NCBI GenBank assembly: GCA_028023455.1
Contig: JAQFVV010012394.1
Span: 19,426,353-19,490,352, forward strand
DNA length: 64,000 bases
DNA from: Epiperipatus broadwayi
Taxonomy: Eukaryota; Onychophora; Udeonychophora; Euonychophora; Peripatidae
Direction: 5' to 3'
The notes beneath the pieces are model-generated. The model was not told where the DNA came from. It made no database searches and saw nothing but the letters and a program-made list of their open reading frames with translations. The translations under genes and the position numbers were made by a program. How positions within the stretch are numbered: the stretch's first letter is position 1; each line of letters starts with the position of its first letter. Of this stretch, positions 1-12,395 are shown one piece after another.

Positions 1-320
1 TTTGGAAGGAAATACATTGGTGAGACCTGTCGCCCTGTTGAACAGCGATTGAAGGAACACAAACTAATGGTTAAAAGAGAAAAAACAATTATGTGTCTAT
101 CATAGCAGATCATATATGTACCAATGACAATATGCCTAAGTGGGAAAATACAAAGATATTGGATAAAGAGAAAAAATGCATAGAAGAAAATTCAAGGAAG
201 CTGCTCATATGAGAATAGTAAATAATCCTGTAAGTCAAACCAATGTGGCAATACACAATGTATGGAAGCCTCTAATTAATCTTGTTGTTAAGGAAAATAA
301 AACAACTAATTAGCCTCATT
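1..320 (+). pseudogene. Penelope-like element, C-terminal GIY-YIG endonuclease remnant (cut by window edge)
   Basis: The opening bases translate to a YIGET-type motif followed by an R..E..LKEHKL helix, the signature of the GIY-YIG endonuclease at the C-terminus of Penelope-like retroelements. In this family the nuclease nicks the target for reverse transcription. The rest of the protein lies outside the window. The reading frame is broken by a stop shortly after the KRE stretch. The tail (aligning with the NPxSQxxVxIHxVWKP segment of the other copies at 29700-29800 and 35760-35830) is recognisable to about 310. The terminal repeat follows directly. Dead copy; family assignment is firm, clade uncertain. 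Confidence 0.8.
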
Positions 321-405
321 AAAAATAAAAAAATTGAAGGACTCAGGAGGATTTGAACCAACCCTCATATATAAATATATCAAATTTGTACTATATGTTG
401 CCTTT

Positions 406-500
406 GACAGAATAGCTCAGTTGGTAGAGGATTTGCCTTAAATTCAATATTCAAAAATTTAAAGGTGCAAATTCAGCTTCTAAATGAATATTATCACTGT
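406..500 (+). ncRNA. tRNA-like block in PLE terminal repeat
   Basis: A perfect polymerase III A-box (TAGCTCAGTTGG, 413-424) continues as GTAGAG, as in a tRNA D arm. The B-box region near 465-476 is degenerate here but is GGTTCGAATCC in the copy at 35955-35965. The block follows the GIY-YIG region and precedes a hammerhead-like block. The same order recurs in the other PLE terminal repeats of this window. It does not fold as a clean modern tRNA (the anticodon part is too long), so it is tRNA-derived rather than a tRNA gene. Confidence 0.65.
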
Positions 501-507
501 GCATATA

Positions 508-566
508 GGCCAGCAACACCTGAAGAAGAATGGAGAATAATACTACTCGAAACGTGTAATTACTAA
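508..566 (+). ncRNA. Hammerhead-like block of PLE terminal repeat
   Basis: CTGAAGA (520-526) and CGAAAC (548-553) bracket a short imperfect hairpin, the layout of a hammerhead core. The following GTGTA could give a two-base-pair stem III with A at the cleavage position. Stem I pairing is poor. Hammerheads are established in Penelope-like terminal repeats, so this is probably a decayed one. The element tail runs on to about 660 through an AATAAAG stretch. Confidence 0.45.
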
Positions 567-969
567 CCTGTATTCTCTATTTGTATGATATTAGTAACAA
601 GTTGTTAGTATTTGGAAAGTTTAAATAAAGTTTAAAATTTTCTATGCATTCAATATTCACTCATAAATGATGGAAATAGTCCATCATATCACATATTCTA
701 GATCTGTTATTTCATTTAAAAAAATGAAGATACAATACAGTACTTTTTTTTTTGAGTGAATGTAAATGAGTAAGTACGCAATAAAGATATATGTAAATGT
801 ATCCCTTCAACTTATTATTAATAACTACATTATTATTTTTTTTTAATTTTGTTTATATTTGCTTTCTATATATATAATATAGGGTATATGAGCACAGACT
901 TTCACATGACCACCACTCTCCACTCTATCTAATAACACTGATACACTCATGCACAAACATGCTGAAAAG

Positions 970-1036
970 ATAAATAATCACCAATATACGTATTTCATGC
1001 TAAACCAGCAATCATCAGTTGGTCCAAATTATCATC
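970..1036 (-). ncRNA. Hammerhead ribozyme, type I (family 1)
   Basis: Read on the minus strand: CUGAUGA (1018-1012), a stem II hairpin UGCU-GGUUU-AGCA, GAAA (996-993), a minimal stem III (AU, loop ACGU, AU) and A17 at 985. Stem I is open and pairs ACCAA with UUGGU next to the core. After an asymmetric internal loop it pairs AUAAU with AUUAU. All invariant core bases are present. The one odd point is a U-U apposition at the base of stem II, where G-C is usual. Self-cleavage is predicted, not shown. Confidence 0.75.
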
Positions 1037-1442
1037 TCCCACACATATATACTATAAGTGCTCAGATATATATTAAGATAGACAATCTTCATACTTTAAT
1101 GGACTGGCTCCAATCTACTACACATTCCAACTCTTCAACCGTCCATCCAATTGAAAATCTGATGATGAAAGGCTCGAAGGCCACCCTGAGGCCGAGATTC
1201 TTGTCACACCCATGTTGACCCAAGGTCAATCTGAACCCCACATGTACAGGACATAATCCATTAAATACATATGCAAGGATGGGCAGACATCTCTACAATG
1301 TAATAACTGAAACACAGGCTTAATATATACCATGTGTCTTTATATGTAATATAGGGTATATGAGCACAGACTTTCACATGACCCACCACTCTCCACTCTA
1401 TCTAATAACACTGATACACTCAAGCACTTATATGCTGAAAAG

Positions 1443-1491
1443 ATAAATAATCACCAATATACATATTTCATGCTAAACCAGCAATACACAT
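1443..1491 (-). ncRNA. Truncated hammerhead (family 1, second copy)
   Basis: The stem II, GAAA and stem III half is kept (A17 at 1458), but the CUGAUGA strand is missing: the repeat stops at the AGCAAT of stem II and unrelated sequence begins. It cannot form the ribozyme alone. The break lies beside the 3' end of the RTE LINE, so that insertion or a deletion at its edge may have removed it. Confidence 0.65.
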
Positions 1492-1494
1492 GAT

Positions 1495-4441
1495 AAAAAG
1501 TACAATACATCATCAACCATTATCAATCCCTGCAGGGTGAAGGTCTCTCCAAGTTCAAACCATCTCCGATCTTTAGCTTCTCTTCTCCACATCACCCCTG
1601 CATACTTTCTTATTTCATCCATCCATGTGGTCTGTTTCTGGGTCTTTTACAATCGTTTGGACTCCAGTTTAAGATTTCAATTGTCCATCTATTATCATCT
1701 CTTATAGCAATATGTCCAGCCCAATTCCATTTAAGTCTTTTAATTTTTTCAATGAGATCAATAACACCTGTTTGTTCTCTTAACCATATATTGCATTTTC
1801 GATCTCTTATTGTTACACCTGACATGCATCTCTCCATAATTCTTTGAATGATCTGAAGTCTCGGTATTGCTCTTCTATTAAGTGTCCAAGTCTCAGATCC
1901 ATAAGTAAGAACCGGTAAAACACATTTATTAAAACCCTTTCTTTTCAAACACATAGGCATATTTTCTTTTAGTATTAAGTTATTTCTACCAAAAACATTC
2001 CAACCAAGTTTAATTCTGTGATTAATTTCCTCCATTATGTTTCCATCTGTATTAATAATCTGACACCAAGATATTTGTAGCTGTTAACTTCTTCTAACTC
2101 ATCATAATCAATCTTTATTTTCATGTTTTGAGAAAATTTATTGAACATTACTTTAGTCTTTTTAACATTTATCTTTAGTCTTACTTTCCTACTTTCATCT
2201 GATAAGTCCTGCAACATTTTCTGCAGCTGTAAAGCATTATTTTCAAAAACAACTACATCATCTGCAAAATCTAACTGACTTAAATAATCTCCATTTACTT
2301 TCATTCATTTAGATTCCCATTTTAATCCACAAAATATTTCTTGCAGCACTGCTGTAAAAAGTTTTGGAGATATAGAGTCACCCTGTCTTACACTCTTTTC
2401 AATGTTGACTTTCTTCGTATTATTATGTAATCTAATTGTTGCTGTTGCATTTTTATAAATATTCATTAAAATATGACAAATATCCTGGATCTATACCTTG
2501 ATCCAATGCTTTAAGCACTGAAGCAATGTTTATAGAATCAAATGCCTTTTCATAATCTACAAATCCACAGCATAATGGCAAATAATATTTATTTGTCATT
2601 ATTATAACTTCTCTCAAATATCTGATTATGATATACTGTACTAAAACCACTTTTATATCCAGCTTGTTCTTTTGGTTGATTGTAATCCAAAATTCTCTGC
2701 AGATGAGTTGTAATTATCTTGGTAAAATTTTTATATAAAACTGATAAAAGGCTGATGGGTCTGTAATTTCTAATATCTCTTTATCACCTTTTTAAATATT
2801 AATATTAATACTGCATTCTTCCAATCATCTGGTACACCTTTATCATTTAGACATTTGGTATATAACTTTTCTAAAAAAAATTCTATTTCTTCACCTGCTT
2901 TTTTAAATATATCAATTATAATTCCATCACTACCTAGAGCCTTTCCTTTTTTTCATAAATTTAATTGCATGTCTCACTTCATTTAAAATTCTGGGCAATT
3001 TGGAAGATAATAGATATAGGAGGTATTTGTTCTTTATTACTATTTAATTCTTAATAAAAGTATTTACTCATTTTATGTCATCTCTCTTTTTAGTAATAGT
3101 TCCATCTTTTTTCCTTATTGCAGATATAAATTTCCTACCAATACCAAAATGTTGTTTTACACCCTTGAGACATTTATTCTTTTCTACAGTTTTCCTTGCT
3201 AGTTCACAGTTATACTTTCTTATATCATAACTCTTTTCTGCACCATTTTACAACATTCGAGATATTCAATCCTTTTTAATGCATCATTTTTGTATATCCT
3301 CATATTCCTTTTCTTCATAAATTTCTCTAGTCTCCGTAAAAATTTTATTGGTCAATTGCTGCCTTTTTCTACTAGCTATCTTTGTTGCAGTTTTTAAAAG
3401 TGTATCAGTTATATTATTTTTAATTTCATTCAAATCTGAATCATGTTCAAAATCTACTAATACTTGAAACCGATTTGTAAGTTCTAATTTAAATTCATTA
3501 GAGTGTTTCTGAAGATTAGGAATATCAACTGTAAATATTGTTTTTCTTAATAAATTTTTGTCTCTCTAGTTTTGCATTAACATATATTTTACATCTTACT
3601 AATCGATGATGACTTCCTGTGTTAAATTTATTAAGAACATTACAATCTTGAAATATGTATTTTTTGTTAGTCAAAATATAATCCAATTCTGCTGTACCTT
3701 CATTTGACTGCTTCCATGTCCATTTTCTTTTAACATTTTTTTTTAAAAAGAATTCATAATATAAAATTTTTCTTTTCCTGCAAACTCCACAAGTCTATGA
3801 CCTCTCTCATTTTTATTACCATAATCAAAATTACCTACAGCACTTTCATCTTTTATTTGTTTACTAATTCTAGCATTAAAGTCTCCCATAACAATTATAT
3901 AATGTTGTTTACTCTGATCAATAGTCTTTTGTACATCCATATAAAAATCTTCTACTACTTCATCATTATGAGAACTTGTTGGGGCATAAACCTGAATCAT
4001 CTGCATTTGGTATCCCCTATTAAGTTGTATAACTTATCTTGCCACTCTGTCCGATACACCATCAATCTCCACAATGTTGTTCTTCTGCCTTATTATTTAT
4101 AATGAATCCTACTCCACTTGTATTTCCAATATTTGTACCTTTATAGTAGAGTACATGTCCACTTTTTAAATCAATTATCTCTTCACCTTTTTTTCTTACT
4201 TCACAAAGTCCAATAATGTCCTATTTAATATAAGACAGTTCTTCTAATTCTTGCAATCTTTCTTCACTTGAAAGTGATCTGCAGTTGTAAGTACCTAAAT
4301 AAAAAGTCCATCATCAAATGGCATTCTGGTTCCACAATTGGGATTCTTAGCATCCTCTGCCTTCGACCATCAACTGCTGCCTTGGTTGCTGACTTTACAG
4401 TCTCCTGGGAATAAGGACCTTGATTTATTTTTGTCTGTCAT
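1495..4441 (-). pseudogene. RTE-type LINE, endonuclease plus reverse transcriptase, decayed
   Basis: Minus-strand fragments, in order, give an apurinic-type endonuclease (N-terminal TYNCRSLSSEERL near 4285; GLCEVRKKGEE near 4200; QVYAPTS near 3980; GDFNAR at 3886-3869) and then a reverse transcriptase. RT motifs are FVDYEKAFDS (about 2575-2545), the catalytic FADD (about 2270-2258) and YKYLGV near 2080. A C-terminal part has LTYGSETWTL (about 1910-1880) and a WAGHIA..DD.RW segment (about 1720). This is the order of RTE-clade ORF2 proteins, often labelled craniofacial development protein 2-like in invertebrates. The frame is broken many times by stops and frameshifts, so the copy is dead, but it spans nearly the whole ORF. 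A candidate start lies near 4441. The 3' end lies near 1500, beside the hammerhead repeat. Confidence 0.85.
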
Positions 4442-7400
4442 GATTGTATATATCAAAGTACTATACACTTGTAGTTTAGTAAACAATATTTTATTATAAT
4501 TAAAACTTATCAACAGAACAACCAATTATTATCTGTAAGTATGATATATGTGTTGGAGAACTCTGAATAAATATTTAGCAGGTATTGCAACTTTATTTTA
4601 TTTGGGAGGAAAAATGTCTTCCTTATATTAGAATCCAGCTTAATTTTTATGACTTTATTTTGTTAATTTTAAATTAAAATAACTTTGAGTATGAAACTGT
4701 TATTTTTTTTTTCATGTCTAATCTTTACTAAAGTCATTAGACAGAATTATAAAAACAATTTAACTCAAAGGATTATTCATTTTGCAACTGAGAATGTTTT
4801 TAAAAGTTAAACTTATGATTTGCCTTTTAAAAAGTTTTAAGAAATATTATTATATTTCATTTATTAGATAAATGATTGTTGACTTTTCCCTCTGTTTGTA
4901 TTTGTAATTCAGATGTGTTTATGATCTACTTCACTGAAAGTGCACTCAGTTTTAGGTTATAAAAAAGAAAGAAACCATTTTGTTAGGCAGACTAACAAAC
5001 TTATACAAATTTAAATAAACGATTGTAAAATTTAGATTTTCACACCACATACACACATATATTGGAGCTACGATATCAGCTATATTTTGTTCCAAACCTC
5101 TTTGTATACATATAATAGCTCAAGTGTTGTTAATAAGTTTTGGTTACAATAATACTTACTGTTTGATTGAATTGCACATGTGCAGTATTTTTCAACACTC
5201 AAATATATTTAGCAGGCACATTTTTATGTGTATAGTATACTTCTATAAATTATAATTATTTATAGACAAAATTGAAAAAAAAATGTTATTAATAATAAAT
5301 TGAGAGAGCATATTTACATAAATGTTTACTGATTGTGTGTTCATTCATTCACATTCACTCAAAAAATAAACTTATTGTACTGTATCCTTATTTTTTAAAA
5401 TAAAATGACTAGCAAAATGTCAGACTTTCATTGTAATGAAATATTTTTTGGGGTGATACCATGTTTTTAAATTTTTTAGCAGTTGCATTATCAGCAAACT
5501 AGTCTCTAATTATTTTAATATTTTTACATCCATTTTAGCTTCCAAATTTATATAGTCACTTCTAATCCTTACCCATTTCAGCTGGTTTAAATTTAAGCTC
5601 AGATGTAATATAAGAACAATTTATAGTTCATTTTTTATTGCTTAAGAAAGATATTTTATGAAGTTTATTAAATTTTATAAAAAATTTTGTTCTATGTTTA
5701 GACAACATTTTATTATGCAAATACTGCATTTAAGAAAGTACAGAATACAATGTATGTGATTTTATGTAAACTGCAAAATGGAAAAATGTTTCTGCTGGCA
5801 TATTATAAAATCAATTAAATTAAAAAATATTTATGGTTTTACTTTTTGTTTATTTACTTTTTTTTTTAGTTAGCTTATATTTGAAATAGTATATGTTGAT
5901 ACAGTGTACTTTGCTGCTTTGCTGTAATTTACTCTGTGTGTGTATATATATATATAGTGTTTGAGCTTACAAATTAATACTAAATTTAAATTCACTTATT
6001 CTTCTCCTTTCCTCTATTTTCCTGACAAGAAAATAAGTATTATTAAAAATTTTTTTTTGCATTAAAGTGTATATGAAAGAAGTTATTATAAGCAATATAT
6101 ATGAAATTTAAACTCATTTAAAAAGATTATTTTATCAAGCTTTCTTTCTAAATGATTTAAATAATTCATTCACTATTTTGACTCTGTTTTATGCCTGCTA
6201 CTAACTATGAAACCTATCAACTGTCTATCAATATATATATATATGGGCAATTATTTCCACATATTTATTGCTGACAAATTTTTTTTTTTTTTAAATAATA
6301 AGTAATTTTACTTTTTGTAGAATAAAATGAAATAATTTGTCGAAACAATTGAATATAACAGGCTAAATTTTTCATTAAAAATATAATTATTTAATGTCTG
6401 TACTAATTTATTTTTAACTTTATTTACTATCCTATTTATAATTCTACTACAAGATTTTTTTATGATGTAAGAAGAAAAGTTAAAGAATTTCCATTGTTTA
6501 TATGGGATGGATTATTTTTAGTTGTATGTAAATAGATATTTTGAATTGTGTAATAATAAAATAAATAATTCAGAAAGTTTAAACAGAATGTATAAAATAT
6601 TTAATTTGTAAATATATATATTACAAAAAAATTAAAAATTAGATTAAAATATTTAAAAGCTAAAAACTGAATTATATATAAATATATTTTTGAACAAAAG
6701 ATAAAGATTATGGTATTAAAAAGCTGAAAAATATATTTATCATAGAGTCTTTATAACGTGGAATCTGCAATAGCAAAATTAATTGATTTCTGAAGTTCAT
6801 TCATTCTAGCATCTATTCATTCTAATACGCATTGAAATATATATATTTAAGAAAAATCTAGTCCAGATCCATAATCTACAGAAAATCCAACACAACCATT
6901 TGAACAATAAAAATTTGATACAAAATCAAGAATAAAAGTATAACAATAATGTAAAATTATTTTATTTTCATATTGTAAATTGAGTATGTAACTTTGTAGA
7001 ACATTTTTATCTAGTGAAAACTATAATTAAACTTTCCTTAATAAAAATACAGTAAATTTAAAGCATTTTGAATGTAAAAAATTGATTCTTGAGAACATTC
7101 TTTATTAGATTGTTATATTATGTGAAAAACATGCCTAAGTTTTTTTTCTTTTATGTATAATATACATAAATTTGAAAAGCACAAACATTTCTTTGTGAAA
7201 ACTATAATTGGACTTTTAAATACATAAAACATCTTTAAAAAAAAGCTTCAACAAACCCTAATATAAATGGAAATTCTTTCTTAATGTTTATGTTCATTTG
7301 GCTCATAGCTAAAATTATATTAACATATAGCAAAATAATTTTTAAAAATAGATAGTAGTTGTGTAAATAAATGAACTAAATGGATAGTTAAACCTTAGAA

Positions 7401-10400
7401 AATGCAAGAGAAATAGCTAATATGCTAATCAAAATGGGAACATTTTGAATATTTTGCATATGTTATGACCATCAGTAATATTCATTGTAATAATTGTTTT
7501 CATTCTAGGAAATTTTAATTTAGTGAAAAAAAGTGATCATCCATCCTTTAATATAAAATAAGTCATTGAATGGTTTTTTTTATATATACCAAATAAAAAA
7601 GATCATCCTCATATAGAATTATTAAAAAGATTAAGAACTATTTAGAAATTAAGGATGTAAAAAGAAATTAAATTGCTGGAGCATTTATTTAATAATAGGA
7701 TAGTAAAGTAATAATTTTATTTTGTAAGTACAAATTTATAAATTGTTAAATTTAAATGTTCTAAAATAAATATGTTTTTTTTTTTATATATATATTTAAT
7801 AATTTGAATTTTTTCTGGAAAGTTTTGAAACATTTATGTTATACAACATATACATACTTAAGTAAAAACATTTATTAAGTGTGTTCCTGAAAAAGAAAAA
7901 TTAATACAAATTTAAATCTGTAATTGATTCTACAAAATAAAAATACAGAATTAAAAAGAAGTGTTATATTGATTTTATATTTAAATTAAAATTGTATACA
8001 AAATATTTTATTATTAATGAGATATTATTTGATAAATGTATTAATCGCTAAAGTTTTATATCTGGTTTGAAAGCAATTTTAATATCTTTGATCATAAATT
8101 AATTTGTTCTATTTGACTTAGTAAAAAGTTTACTTCAAAAAAATGTTTTAGAATAGTCTTCCATGTTGTTAGTAGTTTGGCTTTCTAATTTGCTACTTGC
8201 TTCATAGTTTTTAAATCAATAAATCAGTTGTCTTTTGTTTTTAATATGGAGCTGGCCTGAAAGTTCACTAAATGCATTTTAAAATCTTCCTTTTGTTCTA
8301 AGGTGAAATTTATTTTTTTCTCTTACTAAAATGTCTGAATATCTATAATACAGTTTGAATATTCTTATTCTGATCAAAACCTTGATTTTTGATTCTTTTT
8401 GTATTAAGAAATTTTACGTGTGAACTTTCAGTCAAATAATTATAAGGTAAAAACCATTTAAACTAAGTATTTGCTTTAAAATGGCCAATTAATGAAAAAT
8501 TAAATTTATAAATAATATTAATTGAACAAAATTCATGTAACTTATTAGTAGTAATACAATTTAACTTTATGACTTTCTAATTAATTTTTTTTCATAAATT
8601 ATAAATTTTATTATTTAAGTTTTAAAATAAGAATTTTATTAGAAAATTAAAATTATTCTACATAAAATTGCAATTAGAATGGCAGTATAGTAGTACTTTT
8701 TGATCATATTTAATGTGTTAGTTTTGAAAAGGAAAATGCTTGACATTTCATTATTAATTTAAAACCTGTCTACGAAAAAAAAAATTTAATAGAAAATGGG
8801 CATTTTTTCCCTAACAAAATAAATATTGAATTATGTAATAATGTTTTAAAATATTTATTTAATTATGCATAACATTGATAAATTTTAATTTGAAAGATGA
8901 AAATGTATATTAGTAAGTAAATTTGGATAATCACACCACATACATTTTCCAAACATATATATGGTAGATTGCTTTACAAACTGCTGACAAACTTTTTTTT
9001 TCTTTCTTAAATTTATTAAATAAATTTTATTTTCTTGAGCTAAATGTGAAAGAATTTATGGGACAATTCAGTATAATGTAAAAATTATTAGAAATATAAT
9101 TATTAATAAGTACTTGCCCCAAAAGTCCTTATTAATTTCTTTTAGTTTATAGGGAATATTTGTGATTTCTTTTTTCTATAAATAATGGTTTTTTTTTTTT
9201 TAAATAACTTCAGATTTTTTTATATATATACAAAAAGTAAATACTGCCTAATGCTATATTAGTAATTATAAATAAACTAGAACTTCATATAACAATACAA
9301 TACTAGCAAAAATAAAATTTTTCCACACCCATGGTTTCATCTATTAATAAATAGATATTTTCAAGCGAAATTTAATTAAACATATATATATATACAAAAC
9401 AAAATAGTTTTCCCATCATTCATTTCAAAAACCAACTTCCTATAACATCAAGGAATGTCTTCATGAGATTGATAGCCTCAGATTCAAAAAAAAATTGTTT
9501 TTGACTAGTATTGTAATGTTATATGAATTTCTATTTTTATATATAAAAAAATATTTTACAACTTACAGTCGTGCTGTTTTGACCATTATTACAAATATGT
9601 CATTTTTTTCGATAAGTTTTAAGACAAAAATGAAAGTATATTATATTTTTTTTTTGTATGCATAATGTGATTATATCAATAAAAATGTTAAATATAATTT
9701 TTACTATAATGAAGTAAATATAATTTACTAGTAAATATTGCTAGAAAATTGTTAAAAAATTAGCATATATTTTTTTGAATACAATAAATTTTATATTGCA
9801 TATATGGTAAAAATACAAGAATGAAGGTGCATACTATTTCACAAATTGTGGTCTCTGATCATAAATGCTGATGTAAAAGTGACTTCATATTAGATAATAA
9901 GTAATTGTTGTTTGTTTGTTTTTTTGACATTTTGTGATTAGTATTTAGTTTAGAATTGTATATGTTATACAGAATTAGGTAGTAATTGATATAGATAAAC
10001 TGACCTTATTTTTTTTAACAATTCAACTTTCTAATAACCAACTTTGTGATAACCATTCATTTGTATATATACATTATGATCTTTGCACAGATAGTGATTG
10101 TAAAAATATTTGGACATAAAATTACTTACCATCATTGTTTTTATGTTAACATTTCTTTTGTGGATAAAAATTTACTGTCTAATTGCCAACTTTTTACTTT
10201 TATATTTCATATGCAGTTTAGAATTAGTAATATATAAACTGACTTAATTTTTTAATAATTCAACTTTTTTACAAATGAATTTACTATGTAAATTATTGTC
10301 TTTCTTAAATTGGCTACATCATAATGGTAATATAAAATTGTGTATTTTAGGTGATTAACCATTGTTGTATTATGTTGATATTTTTTTTTTTTTGCCGATA

Positions 10401-11870
10401 AATGTTTAACATAGGACTCCATTTTTGCTTTATATTTTGAACATAATTGAGAATCAATACACATTACAGGTATTCTCATAGCATGTGGGAAATATACTTT
10501 GATTTTATTTTTTAACAATTTAAATTTTTCATAAATGTATATATTTTATGATATGTATAATGATTATCCTAGAAGTGTTCAAACAAGTTTTCAAATTCAT
10601 GGAGTTTAGAAATAACAGTATTGAATCTGTACATTTTATTTATTTTTTTGCACTGGTTGGTTTTAAAGTGTTTGAAAAAATATGATGAATTTTTATTTCT
10701 TTGTAATGTTGAATTGGAAAAATACCTTAGTAGCTGGTAATCTTGTGGACAATTATCTAAATTTTACCATTACATTCTTTTATAATATTAAGCTCATTCA
10801 TTTTGTAATTTAGTATTTATTTCATTCATGTGTAAATGAAAAAGTCATTTAAATTTCATTTACACTAAATCTGTTTCATTTATTAAAATATCTAATTTTT
10901 TGCTTGCATAAAATAAACAGTAAGATTTTTTAGAATTGTCATTATATTATTTTGAAGTTGTGCACATTATAATTGAAAATGTAAAAGTATTTGCCATATT
11001 TTGAGAATGATTTTGAAATCTTGTTCTCCAAACATACCAGATGCATTATTTTTGATAGATCTGCTTTAGAAATGGCATTTGCAACAGTTTGTAAACATCT
11101 CTTTTTTGGTAGTTTTAGATAAGCAAGCTAAATAGTTTATTAATTCCTTTTATTTCTTTGTTAACAAATATATAAAAATAAGCTTTCTAGTTAGCAAATG
11201 ATATTAATATTCTCAATAAAATAAAAATAAATTATATAATTCTATATCTTGTTTTTGCTTTAATATATAATTCCTTTTCAATAGTGCCATTTGAGTCTTA
11301 AAAACTATCAGCAACTGTATTTCTTTGTCAATTTTCAGTCAAAGCATGTGATATGTTATTTTTGATTACTTACAAAATTGTTTTTTCTTTTTTTACTTGT
11401 TTTGATAAATCAATTTTATGTTGTTGTTGTTTTTACCAGTGATGTTTTTTTTTTTTTTATCATTATCTACAATTTTTATTATGTCTTTTCATGATCTAAA
11501 TTTTAGTGTATGTGAATTTCTTCAAGTGCATTTTATTTTTTGTGTATGTGACTTTTCCAGTTTAGTTATTTATTAATGTATGTCAAAAAAAAAATGTTTT
11601 TAACATATTTTTCTTATACCTATCTTTAGAAATAAAATAAAAAAAACAACAATAAATATTTTTAATGTTACCAATATAAAATATTTCATATCTTTCAAAT
11701 CATTTGTTTCAACATTTGGAAAAAAAACATAACATATAGATAAACTGATATTTTTTTCATCTTCATAAATTCAAAACTGTCCTTTAGGTAATTTTAAATC
11801 AGCACATACTGCATGGAAAAATAAACTGTGTTTATTTGTATGAAATGAGAATACCTAAATACCTATAATA
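4442..11870. other. AT-rich stretch without recognisable features
   Basis: Very AT-rich sequence with many T and A runs and short TA repeats (for example near 5945, 6230 and 7785). I see no coding pattern, RNA gene or clear transposon. The 60-90-codon ORFs at 10046-10518 lack codon structure and look like chance. Old transposon debris may be present but cannot be told apart by eye. Confidence 0.5.
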
Positions 11871-11874
11871 AATA

Positions 11875-12395
11875 TTAATTTTCAATTGTGTACAGTGTAT
11901 AAATATAAAAATTTGCAATTCTATACTAAAATGCTATTTTCAAAAAAGATAACAGAAAAAATATGGTGATAATTTCTAATGTCGGGACAAAATTAATTTA
12001 AAAGAAATCAAACTTAGACAAATATAATATCATTTACTCTCTTTTATTAAGTTTAATTTATACACTGTATGAATATAAATTTATTTGCAATTACGTATAA
12101 CAACTAAAATCTAAACATTAGTGATTCTATGTTAAAAGTTCTATTTAAAAAAAAAAGTGATGACTCTTTTAATCTAAATACAGGTGTGTGGAACCACTAG
12201 ATGTAATGTCACATGATACTTACTATTAAATCCACAATCCATTATGAAGTTTAATTTATCTATAAAGTGTATGAATATATAGTTTAATCAGAATTTAGCA
12301 TGACAACTGAAATCAAAAACATTTGCAATTGTTAAAAGTTCAATAAATAAATAAATAAATAAATGGGAAAAAGTGATGACAGTTTTAAAATTTGC
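11875..12395 (+). repeat. Diverged tandem repeats of about 195 bp
   Basis: Bases from about 12048 and from about 12243 share a series of blocks in the same order: AAGTTTAATTTAT, GTATGAATATA, GCAATT or equivalent, ACAACT.AAATC, GTTAAAAGTTC and AAAGTGATGAC. A weaker third unit sits upstream (about 11880-12040). No coding potential. An AAAT microsatellite (12343-12364) interrupts the last unit. Confidence 0.5.
12343..12364. repeat. (AAAT)n microsatellite
   Basis: Five to six uninterrupted AAAT units inside the last diverged tandem repeat. Confidence 0.85.

Larger units (their letters stand above)
876..1491 (-). repeat. Two direct copies of a hammerhead-bearing repeat (monomer 473 nt)
   Basis: Bases 876-1025 and 1346-1491 are near-identical (GGGTATATGAGCACAGAC start, ACCAGCAAT end). 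The spacing measured at the predicted cleavage positions (985 and 1458) is 473 nt. The first copy holds a complete hammerhead on the minus strand. The second is cut inside the ribozyme at about 1491, next to the RTE LINE end. There is no meaningful ORF; the 89-codon ORF at 949-1218 is an open stretch across the repeat. Direct repeats each carrying a hammerhead are the layout of retrozymes and of Penelope terminal repeats. Confidence 0.8.

Noticed and set aside
406-500. A functional tRNA gene
   Set aside because: The A-box is perfect, but the B-box is degenerate and no complete cloverleaf with an acceptor stem forms; it recurs as part of a mobile element.
1150-1205. CTGATGATGAAAGGC followed by CGAAGGCC on the plus strand, resembling a hammerhead
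   Set aside because: There is no room for stem II between CTGATGA and GAAA, and no stem I pairing was found.
10046-10518. Overlapping 63- and 88-codon ORFs as possible genes
   Set aside because: Composition-driven open frames without motifs, conserved domains or repeat support.
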